The notes under the pieces are model-generated. The model worked only from the letters and a program-made list of their open reading frames with translations, did not search any database and had not been told where the DNA came from. Both the position numbers and the translations under genes were made by a program. From Ochotona curzoniae (lineage: Eukaryota; Chordata; Mammalia; Lagomorpha; Ochotonidae): a DNA stretch of 64,000 bases. Where the stretch lies: positions 2,232,001-2,296,000 of the forward strand of contig NW_024465777.1 of assembly GCF_017591425.1 (NCBI RefSeq), given 5' to 3'. Positions 10,919 through 21,745 of the stretch are shown in pieces (position 1 is the stretch's first letter; each line of letters starts with the position of its first letter).

Positions 10919-12185
10919 TCAGTCATGGAAGACCCACACCTGTCCCCCATGGCCTGAGAGCCCAGCAGATTGGGGACGCTTGATGGTCTGCAGTCTCTCT
11001 GTACTAGAGGCCCACACTCATCGCTAGAACATGCAGGTCCCTCATCCCAAGCCTTGCCACCCACCTGAGGACGTGGCTGCACCACCCAGTGGGTTCTTAA
11101 GCCCAAAGCCGGGGCCTCCCGTGGCGTTCTGCTCCTCAGATCTCCCCAGAGGCAGTTCATCAGCAGCTCCTGTAGGTTTTTTTTTTTTTTTTTTGACATG
11201 TCAGATCTGGGAGCTGCCCCATCCTTTCTGGCTGCCCGTCCTTTCTGACCAGGCCCCCATCTCTCCTGCCTGGATGCTGTGTCTGTGACCTCCTTGGGCC
11301 ACACTATAGCCCTCTCACAAACCCTCTGCCTGCCCATGGCCAGAGCGGGTGCTCTTGGATGTGCCGCTGAAATGTCTTCAGGAGGTTTGGCCCATCTGGC
11401 CTCAAACCCAGAGGTCTGAGCTCCAAGTGGGAGTAAGGCCAGCCCTGCCCGCTTCTCCCCTCCTCCTGCAACTCCTCCCTTTGCCCACCTTCTGCTTCCT
11501 TGCCAGCTCTCTCTCTGGAGGTGCCATTGCCTCTGACCCTGGTTGCACTGACTTCTCATTCTCCCAGCCTCAGTGCATGGGCCTTCCCGGTTCAAGGCCA
11601 TCTCCCATGGTAGTCTAGCTCAGCACTTTGGCCCACTTGAGTTGACTGCCATTACCTGCCTCGGGAGACCATGGTCTCCTCCAGGCCCCTGCACACTGTC
11701 TGGGACTGGGCTGTTCCTGCAGCCTGGCCTTGTGCCTGTCCCAGAACCGGCCCCCTGCTCCCCCGGGTGAGCACTGCGGTGAATCCTGCGCCCAGCCAGC
11801 TCTGCTGCATCAGTCCCCTGCCCCACAACCCTACAGTGGCTTCTAGCTCCCCTTCTGTTTAAACAAAACCACGCACCCTCCCTCCCCAGCCTCAGTGGAA
11901 TAACTTGTGGGCTATCTTGCCACCTACCAACCTCTAATAAGCCAGCTTATTTTTAGCACAGGTGAAAGCAACATGCTGCGAGGATTTTCCACTCCCAGCT
12001 GCTGTTCACCACTGTTTGGTTTCCTGTGTGTGGTGGGGGCAGAGGCTGCCGAGCTAGCCAGCCTTGCTGTACTAGGGGACAGGAAAGGGCCTCCAAAGAA
12101 CCCCAAGTTGCCCCTTCCACCCTGTGTGGAATGACCCACAACATGTGTGATATAGGCCCTGGGGGATGCTGGGGGCCTGGAATGA
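10919..12185. other. unplaced sequence, no gene seen
   Basis: It contains an 18-T run at 11177-11194. The 230-codon minus-strand frame at 10909-11601 crosses that run, encodes it as poly-lysine, and starts in the adjacent L2 end, so it is rejected as coding. Confidence 0.4.
11947..11956. promoter_or_regulatory. MEF2-type motif
   Basis: TTATTTTTAG fits the MEF2 core YTAWWWWTAR exactly. It is an isolated short match, expected by chance at this scale, and no muscle promoter is visible near it. Confidence 0.2.
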
Positions 12186-12189
12186 ATGA

Positions 12190-12262
12190 GGCAGGTGCTT
12201 CCCATTTCTGTGTGACCTGGGCCTCGTTATTGTCCCTCTCTGCGTCTAGCCTCCTAGAAGAG
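12190..12262 (+). mobile_element. MIR SINE fragment
   Basis: 'tttctgtgtgacctgggcct' and the following 'cctctctgcg' are the MIR core. Confidence 0.5.
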
Positions 12263-12412
12263 AAGGGATTCAAAGGGTTCAGTCCTGAAAGCCCTGGAGA
12301 GCTAAGGACAGAACCCTGAGCGGCTGGGGCTTTTCCAGCTCTGGATATCACTATGAAGACACTCTCAGTTCTTTCTATGAATGAGAGGTAGCAGGTGCCT
12401 CTTATAGTGCAT

Positions 12413-12430
12413 ATGCAAATACATGCAAAT
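12413..12430 (+). promoter_or_regulatory. tandem POU octamer motif
   Basis: Two perfect ATGCAAAT octamers start exactly 10 bases apart, separated by 'ac'. The octamer is the classic site for Oct/POU proteins. No gene start is visible close by, so function is unproven. Confidence 0.5.
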
Positions 12431-12524
12431 GTTGCATGAAAGGAGTCCAGACGGTCTGGCACTCTGGTGCCCAAGGTCTGGCCAGAAGCTTAGCTCAAGC
12501 TCCCATCCCTACCTGGGTGCCTCC

Positions 12525-12612
12525 CAACAGAGAGGAAACTGAGAACAGGAATGGAGAGTGACTCCTCCTTGGTCACACAGCAGGACCCCGAGGAAGCCCA
12601 AGCAGCGGCCAG
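12525..12612 (-). mobile_element. MIR SINE fragment
   Basis: 'gagaggaaactgagaacagg' and 'ccttggtcacacagcagga' are the minus-strand MIR core. Confidence 0.65.
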
Positions 12613-12865
12613 TTCTCTGCTGTGGAGCTTTTCTCATCCATCTTCCTTCCTGCCCTCAGCCGTAGGCCTGGGGCTAGAAGCTGGCCCTAAGAAAAGAGGA
12701 AGCCCTTCTGTTACCATCCCCAGAAAGGCCAGCCAGGCCACTGTGCTTGCAGCCCCTGGTGGCCCTTCTGATCACATGATCAGGGCAGAGGCCCCTTCTC
12801 CACCAGGTGGTGCGGGAGGGGGACAGGCATGTGGAGATGCAGGCAAGAGCCCTGTCAGGTACAGA

Positions 12866-13128
12866 AGGCATTTATTTTATTCATTTGAAAGGAAGAGAGG
12901 TCGAGGGGGATGGAGGAGAGATTCATCCACTGGTTCACTCCAAAAGGCAGGGCCGGGCCGGAGCTGGGCATGGCGCAGGTCTCTCACCTGGATGGCGGGG
13001 ATCTGACTGCTTGAATATCAGCTGCTGCCCACGAGTGTGTGTGTCTGCAGAAAACTAGAGTTGCAAATGGAGCCTGCACCCAGGGCCCTAAGCCAGGCAC
13101 TGTGATGCGAGATGTAGGTGTCTCAAAC
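12866..13128 (-). mobile_element. C-type SINE, minus strand, old
   Basis: 'tttattcatttgaaaggaag', 'catccactggttcactcc' and a final 'gcactgtgatgcgagatgt' mark an old copy. Confidence 0.75.
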
Positions 13129-13399
13129 AACATCCACATGGGAACCGCGTACCAAACGCCTTGCTTGGAAAGATAGCTTTGAGACCAGACTCGCATCCCA
13201 CCGTGCTGCACCTCCTGGTCCCTATGGGAATCCTGGAACCCCCACGGCCTGTAGGGCAGAGCTTCCATGGAGCAGCAGTAAACAGCCAGCCTGCTGGGGC
13301 GGGCACTGAAACGTGATCTTCATTCTGAGAGCAGTGAGGAGCTCCGGGAAGCAAGTTCTATGGTAGCAAGAGAGGGGTCAGACTCGTGTTCAAGACGAC

Positions 13400-13534
13400 C
13401 CTCGTGCCTGCATGTCGCTAGGAAACTGGGTCACAGCTTGGGGCCAGAGTGCTGGTGGCCAAGGCAAAAGCTCATGCCAGAGGATGGAAAATCCCTCTCT
13501 CTCTAAATCTGCCTTTCAAAAAGAAAAAAAAAAA
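13400..13534 (+). mobile_element. C-type SINE, 3' part
   Basis: 'gagga' + 'tggaaaatccctctctctct' + 'aaatctgcctttcaaaaag' is a SINE ending. The 5' half is too eroded to place. Confidence 0.6.
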
Positions 13535-14055
13535 AAAGATTTATTTAAAGAATAGTTACAGGGGCTGGTGAGGTAGCTCAATGGGCTAATCCTTCATCTA
13601 TAAATGTTGGGATCCCAAATGGGCGCCATTTCTAATCCCAGCTGCTCCACATCCCATCCAGCTCCCTATTACGACCTGGGAAGGCAGAGGAGGACAGCAC
13701 AAAGCTTTGGGACCCTGCATCCATGTGGGAGACCCAGAAGAAGTTCCTGGCTCCTGGCTTCAGATTGGCTCAGCTCTGGCCATGGGACCATCTGGGGAGT
13801 GAACCAACAGATGGAAGAGCTTTCTCTATCTTTTCTCTCTCTGTGTAAATCTGCCTTTTCAATTTAAAAAGAAATAAAATCTTAAAAAAAAAAAAAAAAA
13901 GGATCCCAGAACTTAATCCATGTCTCCCACATGATGGGGAGAGGGGGTGAGGGGGGGAGGCAAGTCCCAGAGCGAGCATTAGCAGGGAGCTGGGACTTGA
14001 ACCCTGGCACTCAAAGTGGGATGTGTGTGCCTTTGGCAGTGTCCTAACCTGGACG
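13535..14055 (-). mobile_element. old minus-strand C-type SINE, split by a younger one
   Basis: A T/A-rich minus head 'aaaaagatttatttaaagaa' ends at about 13560 and the body resumes at 13903 ('catgtctcccacatgatggg' to 'gtgtcctaacc'). The 13561-13902 SINE sits in the gap. Confidence 0.65.
13561..13902 (+). mobile_element. C-type SINE, plus strand
   Basis: Complete copy from 'ggggctggtgaggtagctca' to a long A tail, inserted in an older minus-strand SINE. Confidence 0.85.
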
Positions 14056-14221
14056 CATTTCACTTTGAACTGCTCGGTTGGTGGTATTCCGTGTGCTTAC
14101 TAAACCACAGCAACGTTAAATCACAAATTGAAGTGTGTTCACCCCTGACCCCTTCTGTCAGAGGCTGCCTTTTTGTCTAAACACGTCCAGACTCCGCAGG
14201 GCAACGCCGGTGGTGATGTTT

Positions 14222-14405
14222 TGCCTGGCCCTGGCTGTTCCCTGACCCTGTCTGCTGCCTGACTCTGGCCATTGCCTGGCCCTGTCTGACCCCTGGCCTT
14301 GGCCACTCCTTGGCCCTAGCTGCTGCCTGACTGTGTCTGCTGTCCAGCCCTGATCGCTGCCTGGCTCTGTCCACTCCCTGGCCCTGGCTGCTGCCCAGCC
14401 TCCCC
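14222..14405. repeat. degenerate minisatellite, about 22-bp unit
   Basis: A unit close to tgcctggccctggctgctgc recurs about eight times with 2-6 changes per copy. A minus-strand open frame crossing it (14177-14569) encodes the repeat and is not a gene. Confidence 0.8.
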
Positions 14406-14544
14406 ACCAGCACCTTTGCCTCCATTCTCAGCTCCAGCACCATCTCCTCCAGGACCTCCTGCTCACTGCTGCCTCCGCATCTTCCCTCCTGCCCTGCACT
14501 GACACCTGTCCCCACTTCCCCTTCCTCTGTTACCAGCAGAGTGC

Positions 14545-14705
14545 CTGGGTCGGATCCTGCCTCTGTCATTTCCCAGCATCAGCAATGAGAACTTGAGTGC
14601 ATTCTGACTCTTTCCATGACTCAGTTTCCTTACCTGTACAGTGGGGATACCAGCAGTTCCCATGTCACAGAGCTGTTTAAGGATGCAAATGTATAAAAAG
14701 CCATT
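14545..14705 (+). mobile_element. MIR SINE fragment
   Basis: 'tgactcagtttccttacctg' + 'tacagtggggatacc' and the following 'cacagagctgtttaaggatg' give a well-preserved plus-strand MIR. Confidence 0.8.
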
Positions 14706-14708
14706 AGA

Positions 14709-15046
14709 GGGACCAGCAAAGTGACATGGCAGGTTAAGTGGCCACCTGTGATGCTGGCATCCCATGTGAGTGCTGGTTGAGTCCCAGCTGTTCTGCTTCC
14801 AATCTGCCACCCTGTTAATGCTCCTGGGAAAGCAGCAGGAAAGAACTTGGGCCCCTGCAACCCCTGTGGGAGACCTGGTTGGAATTCCAGAATCCTGGCT
14901 TTGACCTGACCCAGTCTTGGCTGTTGAGGCCATCTGAGGGGAGTGAATCAAAGGATGAAAGATCTCTCCTTTTCTCTGTGTGTTTCCCTGTCTTTGGAGT
15001 CATTCTGCCTTTCATATAAAATAAAACGGACCTTCAAAAAAAAAAT
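14709..15046 (+). mobile_element. C-type SINE, plus strand
   Basis: Complete old copy from 'agggaccagcaaagtgacat' to 'ctgcctttcatataaaataa' and an A tail. Confidence 0.85.
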
Positions 15047-15073
15047 GCTACTCAAGACCCAAACCTTTTAGAG

Positions 15074-15353
15074 TCAGCATTTAGCCTAGCGGTCAAAGTG
15101 CCCACATCCTGTGTCAGATGCCTGAGTTCAAGTCCCACTTCTACTCCTGACTCCAGCTTTCTGCTCACGCAGTCTGGGAGGCAGCAGGTCCTGGCTCATG
15201 GACTTGGATCCCTACCACAGGTGTGGGAAACCCAGACTGAGTTTCTGACTCACACCTTGGCCCAGTGTGGCCATTTGGGGCATGAGCCAGTGGATGGGAG
15301 ATCTCTAAGTCCCTCTGCTTCCCGAATGAATAAATGTGAAAAAAAAAATTAAA
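15074..15353 (+). mobile_element. C-type SINE, plus strand, old
   Basis: 'ttagcctagcggtcaaagtg', 'tggccatttggggcatgagc' and an A-rich end at about 15350 identify the copy. Confidence 0.85.
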
Positions 15354-15357
15354 GGAT

Positions 15358-15685
15358 GAGGCTGGTGTAATGGCTCAATTACTAATTCTCAGCTTACAAG
15401 CCACTGACATTTTATATGGGTGCCAGTTTGTGTCCTGGCTGTCCCACTTCCCATCCAGCTCCCTGCTTTGTGGCCTGGGAAAGCAGCTGAAGATGACCCA
15501 AAGCTTTGGGACCCTGCACTTGCATGGGAGACCTGAAAGAAGCTCCTGGTTTCAGATTGGTTCAGCTCCAGCCACTGAAGCCACTGGGGGAGTAAACCAG
15601 CAGATGAAAAACCTTTCTCTCTGTCCTTCTTTCTACAAAGCTTCTTTTTGAATAAAACAAAACAAATCTTCAAAAAAAAAAAATT
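15358..15685 (+). mobile_element. C-type SINE, plus strand
   Basis: 'aggctggtgtaatggctcaa' to 'caaatcttcaaaaaaa'. It is the third plus-strand SINE in a row, placed head to tail behind the previous A tail. Confidence 0.88.
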
Positions 15686-15699
15686 AAAGGCTGTAACCC

Positions 15700-15915
15700 T
15701 GTACTCTGACTTACAGCACATGAAAGAGCAGCTGTCACCTCCTCTTTGGTGTACTCCCTGGCCCCAGGCTCGTGTCACACCCCCGGCACTGGGTGACATG
15801 CCCATCCTGTCACGTCCTCTTCTGTCCCCAGCTAACTGTACTCCTCTGCAGGTGGCAAAGGAGCCTGGTGTCCCAGCTCACAGCAAGTGCCCTGTACATG
15901 CCTGTTGAGTGAGCT
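15700..15915 (+). mobile_element. L2 LINE 3' end fragment
   Basis: 'cagctcacagcaagtgccct' + 'gtacatgcctgttgagtg' is an eroded L2 terminus. Upstream C/T-rich text fits the same element. Confidence 0.5.
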
Positions 15916-16655
15916 GCCGAGCACACTTGGCCATGCCCAGGAGGGCTGGCCAGGCGGGATGGAGCGGAGCGTGGGGACAGCTTTCTTCGGACAAGCTGCC
16001 CATCTTTCTGGGAGTGAAAGTTTTCCTGTGGGTTCTGAGGGCGTGATAAAGAAAGCGAGAGTCCGAGAGTCCGGGAGAGCAAGTCGGCAGAAACCTGAAG
16101 CCTGCTCCGGCACCCCTGCCTTTGCCCCCAACCCCAGGACATCCTGCCCTCCTGTGGCGCCCCCACCTGCTGTCACCCACGCACACCTGCCCCGTCCCCC
16201 CCACGGCAGCAACTTCCTCTGACACACATTTTCCATTGCTGGGTGGTGCGGGTCAGGCCACAGGTGAAAACAGTCTCCAAGGTTTCCTCCGCAGGTGCTT
16301 CCCCAGCTCCCGGCTCCCACCCAGGCTTGGCCGCTTCCCTGCTGAGCAGCCGTGGCCACAGTCCCTGCCTTCCAGGGTGCCTGCTGGCTCAGCCTGGAGG
16401 TGGAAGCTCTGTGAGGTATGGCTGAGCATCCCTGAGCAGGTGCAGGCTTAGGGTCGGGGACAACGGCTCCCACTGCGAGGGGAGTCAGCCCAGCCCTGGG
16501 GTTGGGGTGGGTGGGCTGAGCTGGGGCAATGGAAGGAGCACCAGGAAGCCCTTCCAGCCTGACTGGGAAGGGTGGGGAGGGAGCTCAGTGCAGGGGCTAG
16601 CCTGCAGCCTTCTGGGTCAGGTTTTTTTTTGCATCCCTGGCCAGCCTCAGCCCCT
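15916..16655. other. unplaced, moderately CpG-bearing sequence
   Basis: More CpG than the local background (for example 'gcgagagtccgagagtccgg'). A 213-codon minus-strand frame (15832-16473) spans it but matches no known protein, lacks convincing splice or initiation context, and overlaps the L2 end. It could hold a conserved noncoding element. Confidence 0.4.
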
Positions 16656-16659
16656 GCCT

Positions 16660-16895
16660 GTCTCAGCACCCAGGCTTCCTTCTTCTGCCTTCACTAGGTC
16701 CTCCTGCTCTTTCAAGACCAGCTTGGGTGTTCCCTCCTCCAAGAAGGCCTCTCTGACTTCCTCCGAGAAGGCCTCAGCATGTCTTCCTTGGAACTCTCAG
16801 CCCACTGCACCTCATAAAACCTTCCCTTGCCACATTTACCTCCCCAAATCGGGCCAACGCTCTGCATCCTACCAAACTGAAGGCAAGATCCGAGT
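16660..16895 (+). mobile_element. L2 LINE 3' end fragment
   Basis: 'tcaagaccagcttgggtgtt' + 'ccctcctccaagaaggcc' and later 'ccaaactgaaggcaagatcc' are L2 phrases in order. Confidence 0.7.
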
Positions 16896-16898
16896 TTT

Positions 16899-17015
16899 AG
16901 GCTGCTGTTGTGGTGCTGTGGGTTAAGCTGCCACCAGCAGCACTGGCATCCTACATGAGTCCTGATTTGAATTTGAATCCTGCCACACCAAGGAGCTACT
17001 GGGACCTCAGGAGAC
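16899..17015 (+). mobile_element. C-type SINE, 5' fragment
   Basis: 'ggtgctgtgggttaagctgc' and 'gatttgaatttgaatcctgc' mark the 5' third only. Confidence 0.6.
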
Positions 17016-17117
17016 TGACCCAATTCTCCTCTGAGCCTCTGCATCCTCATCCATGTGCCTGGGGCCGGGGAGACCCCCACAGCATCCTGGGCTGTCGCCA
17101 CTTATGCTAGTGGTGTG

Positions 17118-17292
17118 TGGCTCCCATACACTTGAACTGTGGCCAGTCTTAACTGTGAGGTGCTGAGCTTCAAGTACATAGGCTTTAATGCAGATGTAGG
17201 CATCTCAAGAATTGCTACATTGATAGAGTTAATAATATCACACATTAATAATAATTCAGAACATTGGATTAGATAAACTGTTGCTGGATTAG
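17118..17292 (+). mobile_element. hAT-Charlie-like DNA transposon fossil
   Basis: 'tgaactgtggccagtcttaa' + 'ctgtgaggtgctgagcttca' and the A/T-rich 'cacattaataataattcag' follow the order of a common mammalian hAT-Charlie type repeat. The next SINE cuts it off. Confidence 0.45.
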
Positions 17293-17368
17293 GGAAAAAA
17301 AGAGCACTTTCTCCAAGTCCTTTGGCTGCACAGCCACCATATTTGCTCCAGGACTTGGCACTCTCTTC

Positions 17369-17665
17369 TTTTTGTTAGATTTATTTTTTTTTTCAAAAGG
17401 GAAACTTACAGAGACAGGGTGAGATTTTTTCCCCCTCTGCTGATTCAGTCCCCAAATGGCTCCCAAAGCCAGGAGCTAGGAGCTTCTTCAGGGTCTCCCA
17501 TGTGGGTGCAGAAGCCCAAGTACCTGGGCCATCTTCGGTTGCTTTTCCCAGATACGTTAGCAAGGAGCTAAATTGAAAGTAGAGCAGCCAGGACTTGAAC
17601 CAACATCCCATGAGATCACAATGATACATGCCGTTGGCTTACCTGCTGTGCTCAAGTGGCAGCCT
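17369..17665 (-). mobile_element. C-type SINE, minus strand
   Basis: T-rich head, 'gggaaacttacagagacagg', 'tgattcagtccccaaatggc' and 'gttgcttttcccagatacg' identify a full older copy. Confidence 0.8.
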
Positions 17666-17670
17666 CTAGG

Positions 17671-18398
17671 CCTTGACCTTTCAGTCCACCTCAGGCAGGA
17701 TTCTGCCTGCCTGCATGGGCTCTCAGCGAGTCTTGCCCAGTCCTGCTCACTGCTGCCGTGTCTGTCTCAGCAGGGGACCCAGCAGCTCCTGGACAGCAGG
17801 ACTGGCTTGCTCTCCTCTTCTCCCAGCTCCCTGCACAGCACACACAGAGCAGAAGCCATAAAGCGGGAGACACACGTGTTGGAGACCAGTGAGAAGTTAG
17901 TATCGTTCTGTCACACCTGGAGGAATGCAGCAGGACACATGTCCCACGGACGCCAGGGTCAGGGCCCTGGCAGGAAACAGATGGGGCACTCAAACTGGGG
18001 AGAGATGACTGAGGGACTCTTACAAAGGTGTGCGCAGGGTCCAGGACCCCAGGACTGGCAAGGTTGGGGTGTGACGCCACCTGTGGTCCAAAGGGAGGGA
18101 GAGGCTATCTGGACTCAAGGCCAAGGACAGATGCACAAGGAGGCCTGGGGGAAGGACACAGTCAGCCTGTGGCTAGCCTGAGGGAAGAGGCAGGCAGCGA
18201 AAATGAATGCCATTCCTGACTTGCCATCAATGGCCCTTGTCCACCGGAAGTCGGAGGACAGCATAGAGGGCACTCAACAAGACAAAACAAGCTGCGGGAA
18301 CAGAGGGGGTATGGATGGGCAAATGGAGAGCTCTGAGCAGGAAGCCACATGCAAGTGGCGGGGGGGATCTGCAGATGCTCCCTAAAGCAAAGGGCACT
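17671..18398. other. unplaced sequence, no gene seen
   Basis: Mixed-composition sequence. A 202-codon plus-strand frame (17573-18181) begins inside the upstream SINE and has no recognised domain. Confidence 0.35.
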
Positions 18399-18681
18399 AA
18401 GGGGCCAGTCCTGTGTCACGGTGGCTAAACCCATTGCCTGGGATGTCAACATCTCATACCAAAGCACCGGTCTGATCCAGCCCCCTGCTAATGCAGCTGG
18501 GAAATCAGTAGAAGATGGTCCAAGTACTAGGGCTCCTGCACCCAGGTGGGAGACTCCAGTGGAGTTCCTGGCTCCTGGCTTCAGCCTGGCTCAGCCCTGG
18601 CTGTTTTGAGCATTTGGGGAATAAACCAGTGGATAGAAAACTCTCTTTCTGCTTTTCAAATAAACAACTCTCTTAAAAGTC
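18399..18681 (+). mobile_element. C-type SINE, plus strand, old
   Basis: 'ggggccagtcctgtgtcacg' to 'gcttttcaaataaacaactc'. Its 3' flank became the target of the next SINE. Confidence 0.8.
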
Positions 18682-18689
18682 TAATTGTA

Positions 18690-18986
18690 GGACCCGGCAT
18701 GATGGCTCAGTGGCTAAATCCTTCCTTGTCTTGCACACATGGGATCCCATACGGATACTAGTTTGTGTACTGGCTGCTCCTCTTCCCATCCAGCTCCCTG
18801 CCTGGGAAAGCAGTAGAGGATGGTCCAAAGCCTTGGGACCCTGCACTCATGTGGGAGACCTGGAAGAAACTCCTGGCTCCTGGCTTCAAATCAGCTCAGC
18901 TCCAGCCGTTGCGGCCACTCGGGGAGTGAACCAGTGGATGGAAATCTTTCTCGCTGTACCTCCTCCTTTCTATCGATCTGCCTTTT
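18690..18986 (+). mobile_element. C-type SINE, plus strand, without A tail
   Basis: 'gacccggcatgatggctcag' to 'ctatcgatctgccttt'. A perfect 14-base TSD, AAAGTCTAATTGTA, lies at 18676-18689 and 18987-19000. The usual A-rich tail is absent or lost. Confidence 0.92.
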
Positions 18987-19369
18987 AAAGTCTAATTGTA
19001 TACCTTTAAAAGGACAATACACTTTCACATCCAATCCCTCTCCTCGGTCCTGAATGCCTGCCATGTGTCAGCTGATTAATTTCCAGTGGTGTAAACTAAG
19101 GCATGGGGGGTGGGGGTAATGCAAGAAACCCAGCCAGGGACACCCAACAGGAAGTGGCACAGCCAGGACTGGAACACTGGCAGGCCCCCAAAACCAGTGC
19201 TTATGACCTCTAGGCAAGTACCTGCTGCCAGGCTGCCAGACACATTATCACTACACACAATTCTGTGAAAGTGATTCTTTCATCCTGAATCTCAGAGGAG
19301 TCCAGGGATCTCTGCAGGTCCCTCAGCTCAGAGACTGGGGCACGGGAGCAGACTGTACTTTTTCTAAAA

Positions 19370-19647
19370 AAAGACCTATTTATTTTTATTGGAAAGGTAG
19401 ATTTCACTCCCCAAGTAGTCACAATGGATGAAGCTGAGCCAACCCGAAGCCTGACACCAGGAGCTTCTTCTGGCTCTCCCAGCTGGGTGCAAGGTCTTAA
19501 GGACCCAAGCCATCCTCTGCTGCCTTCCCAAGCCACAAGCAGGGAGCTGGAATGAAAGTGGAGCATCTAGAACACGAACTGGGGCCCATTTGGGATCCCG
19601 ACATTTGCAAGGTGAGGATTTAGTCACTGAGCCATCACGCCAAGCCC
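19370..19647 (-). mobile_element. C-type SINE, minus strand
   Basis: 'atttatttttattggaaagg' then, after a small internal loss, 'tttcactccccaagtagtca', to 'gagccatcacgccaagccc'. Confidence 0.88.
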
Positions 19648-19949
19648 TAGAGTTTACCTTTACTTAAGCAGCTGCCTAGTGGATTGCATGGTGGCAGCCT
19701 CAGGACATTTTTAGCCCTGATGGGTGGAGCCACCTCCTGCAGGTGTCTCCTGGAGGCAGCTGCAACCACAGGATTTGGATTTGCAGAGCTGGGCAGGGCC
19801 CTCAGCGACTTCCAGGCCTCTGGCTCTTGCCTGTAACTTTACAACTCACAACAGTGGCAGCAGGGACAGCCATGCTGTGTCCCTGCCCAGTCACCGTCTT
19901 TTTCTATTGTCACTCATCTGACACGCTCCCCCTTAGGATGGTGCCCTGT

Positions 19950-20100
19950 CTCTAGGCAGGTGTCATGAGCCTTTCATTTTGTTCACAAAGAACTGAGGCC
20001 TACAAGGCAAATGACTCAGCCACAGTCAGGACCAGACCCTGAGCCCCAGGTGATGTGTCTGTAGCTCAGAGCCCTAAGTGTGGGGTCCAAGGCCCAGATC
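19950..20100 (-). mobile_element. MIR SINE fragment
   Basis: 'cacaaagaactgaggcctac' + 'aaggcaaatgactcagccac' is a minus-strand MIR core. Confidence 0.6.
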
Positions 20101-20214
20101 TGCAACCTTGACCAAGACCTGGTAAATTAAACAAGTATGAATAACTAGAAAAATAAAGAGCCACTTGATAGCTCAGCAATGGCAATGGCCATCAAAGTTG
20201 CTAAGTACTCCACT

Positions 20215-20530
20215 TCTTTTTTTTTTTTTCTAAATATTTATTTCTTTGAAAGAGAGACAGAAGGAGAGAAAGAGACAGAGATCTTCCATGTGTTGGTTCA
20301 TTCTTTAAATAGGTGCAGAGCTGGGTCAGGGGGACACCAGGAGCCAGGAACTCCAACCAGGTTTCCTATGTGGCTGACAGGAACCCCAGCACAAGCACCA
20401 TCTTGTGCTGCCCCCCAGGTGTAGCAGGAACCCAGAAGGGAAGTGGAGGAGCTGGGACTCCAGCCAGGTACTCCAGGATGGGATGTATGTGTCAAAAGCG
20501 GTGGTTCAATCCGCTATGCCACATCTGCCA
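20215..20530 (-). mobile_element. C-type SINE, minus strand, old
   Basis: T run, 'atttatttctttgaaagaga', 'gagatcttccatgtgttgg', 'ccaggaactccaaccagg' to 'ccgctatgccacatctgcc'. Confidence 0.85.
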
Positions 20531-21016
20531 CTGCCTCCTCAGATTCTGAACTCACCTCATTGTGGATTTGCAGGTCATAGTTTGGGAAATAACCCTGGCC
20601 CACAGGGCACACTTTGGCCAGCCCCGTGGAAATAGGAACAGAATTAGGTGCGCAGGACAGCCAGCAGCAGCAGGCCGTGGACACTCCATCTCTGACCTGT
20701 CTTCCTCCTGCCCGCTGGTTTTTCTAAGCCTCATCGTGGAGAAAGCACGATGCCTAGATGTTGTGTCACACATCTTCTGCCACCACAGAAAAAAATCATT
20801 TGAACCAAATTCAAAATTCCAGACAAAAAAAAAAAAATGTAGTGTCCCGCCTCTGCCTCCCCCTGCAGTTTGCTGTTCATTGCTATGGCTAGGAGGTGGA
20901 TCATTGTGGCCAATGGGTAGGAAGCACATAAAACACCAGCTCCCTCGGGGACCATGTGAATGGGGCTGGGAGCAGTTCTCAGAAGAGGGTATAGAGTCAT
21001 CAGAAACAAGTGGATG
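20531..21016. other. unplaced sequence, no gene seen
   Basis: No repeat phrase or exon recognised. It contains a 13-A run near 20825. Confidence 0.35.
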
Positions 21017-21390
21017 TGGGCGGCGGGCACTGTGGCATGGCAGGGTAAGCCTCTGCTTGAGACATTACATCCTATGTGAAACTGCCAGTTCAGTTACTCT
21101 GCATCTGATCCAGCTCCCTGCTAATGCCCTTGGCGAAGGCAGTCCGTGATGGCCCAAGTTCCTGCCACCCATACCAGGATGGAGTTCTGGGCTCCTGGCT
21201 GCAGCCTGGCCCAACTCTGGCTCTTGTGGGTACCTGGGGAGTGACCCAGTGGGATTTTTTTTTTAAAAAAGATTTATTTCTTTTTATTGGTAGCAGGTCA
21301 GATTTATGGAGAGAAGGAACCAGTGGATGCTTCTTTTGCGGTGTTCTACCTTTCAAAAAATAAATGAATGTATGTATAATAAGAAAAAAA
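21017..21390 (+). mobile_element. C-type SINE with a tiny nested SINE piece
   Basis: A plus-strand body ('ggcgggcactgtggcatggc' to 'ggggagtgacccagtggg') is interrupted at about 21254-21318 by a 65-base minus-strand SINE tail piece. It resumes with 'ccagtggatgcttc' and an A-rich end. The repeated 'cccagtgg/accagtgg' looks like the TSD. Confidence 0.75.
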
Positions 21391-21649
21391 AGTAGATGTG
21401 CCGATGGACAATAAAGTAGGCCTTACTGTTGCCTGCTATGAAGTGGAGGTGACCACAGCAGCCACTTCCGGTGGTGGTGAGTTTGAAGTGAGTTGCCCCA
21501 CACAGAGCCCTGAAGGCAGCAGTTAAAAATATGCCCGAGCTGCCCATTAGCACCTTAGGATCCAGTCCCTGTATGCCCCTGGCTTTCCCGGTGGTCAGTC
21601 AAGTGGCTGCCACCAGGCTGGGCACTGCCCTTTTCCACCCCACGCTGGC

Positions 21650-21745
21650 TTTAGCCCATTTTTCAGACAAGGAAAGTGAGGCCGAGACAGAAGTAATGAC
21701 CTTCCCCGGGCCTCCACAGCCCAGAATCCACAGAGCCTAGGGAAC
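21650..21745 (-). mobile_element. MIR SINE fragment
   Basis: 'ttttcagacaaggaaagtga' + 'ggccgagacagaagtaatga' and 'ccttccccgggcctccacag' follow minus-strand MIR order. Confidence 0.6.

Noticed and set aside
10909..11601. 230-codon minus-strand open frame
   Set aside because: Includes poly-lysine from an 18-T run and starts in an L2 end.
12800..12813. CCACCAGGTGGTGC as a CTCF site
   Set aside because: Palindromic CACCAGGTGG is E-box-like and the GGTGC end departs from the CTCF core; weaker than the 41.3-kb motif.
15832..16473. 213-codon minus-strand open frame in CpG-bearing sequence
   Set aside because: It starts in unplaced sequence, runs into an L2 end, and matches no protein family I recognise; low stop density follows from high G+C.
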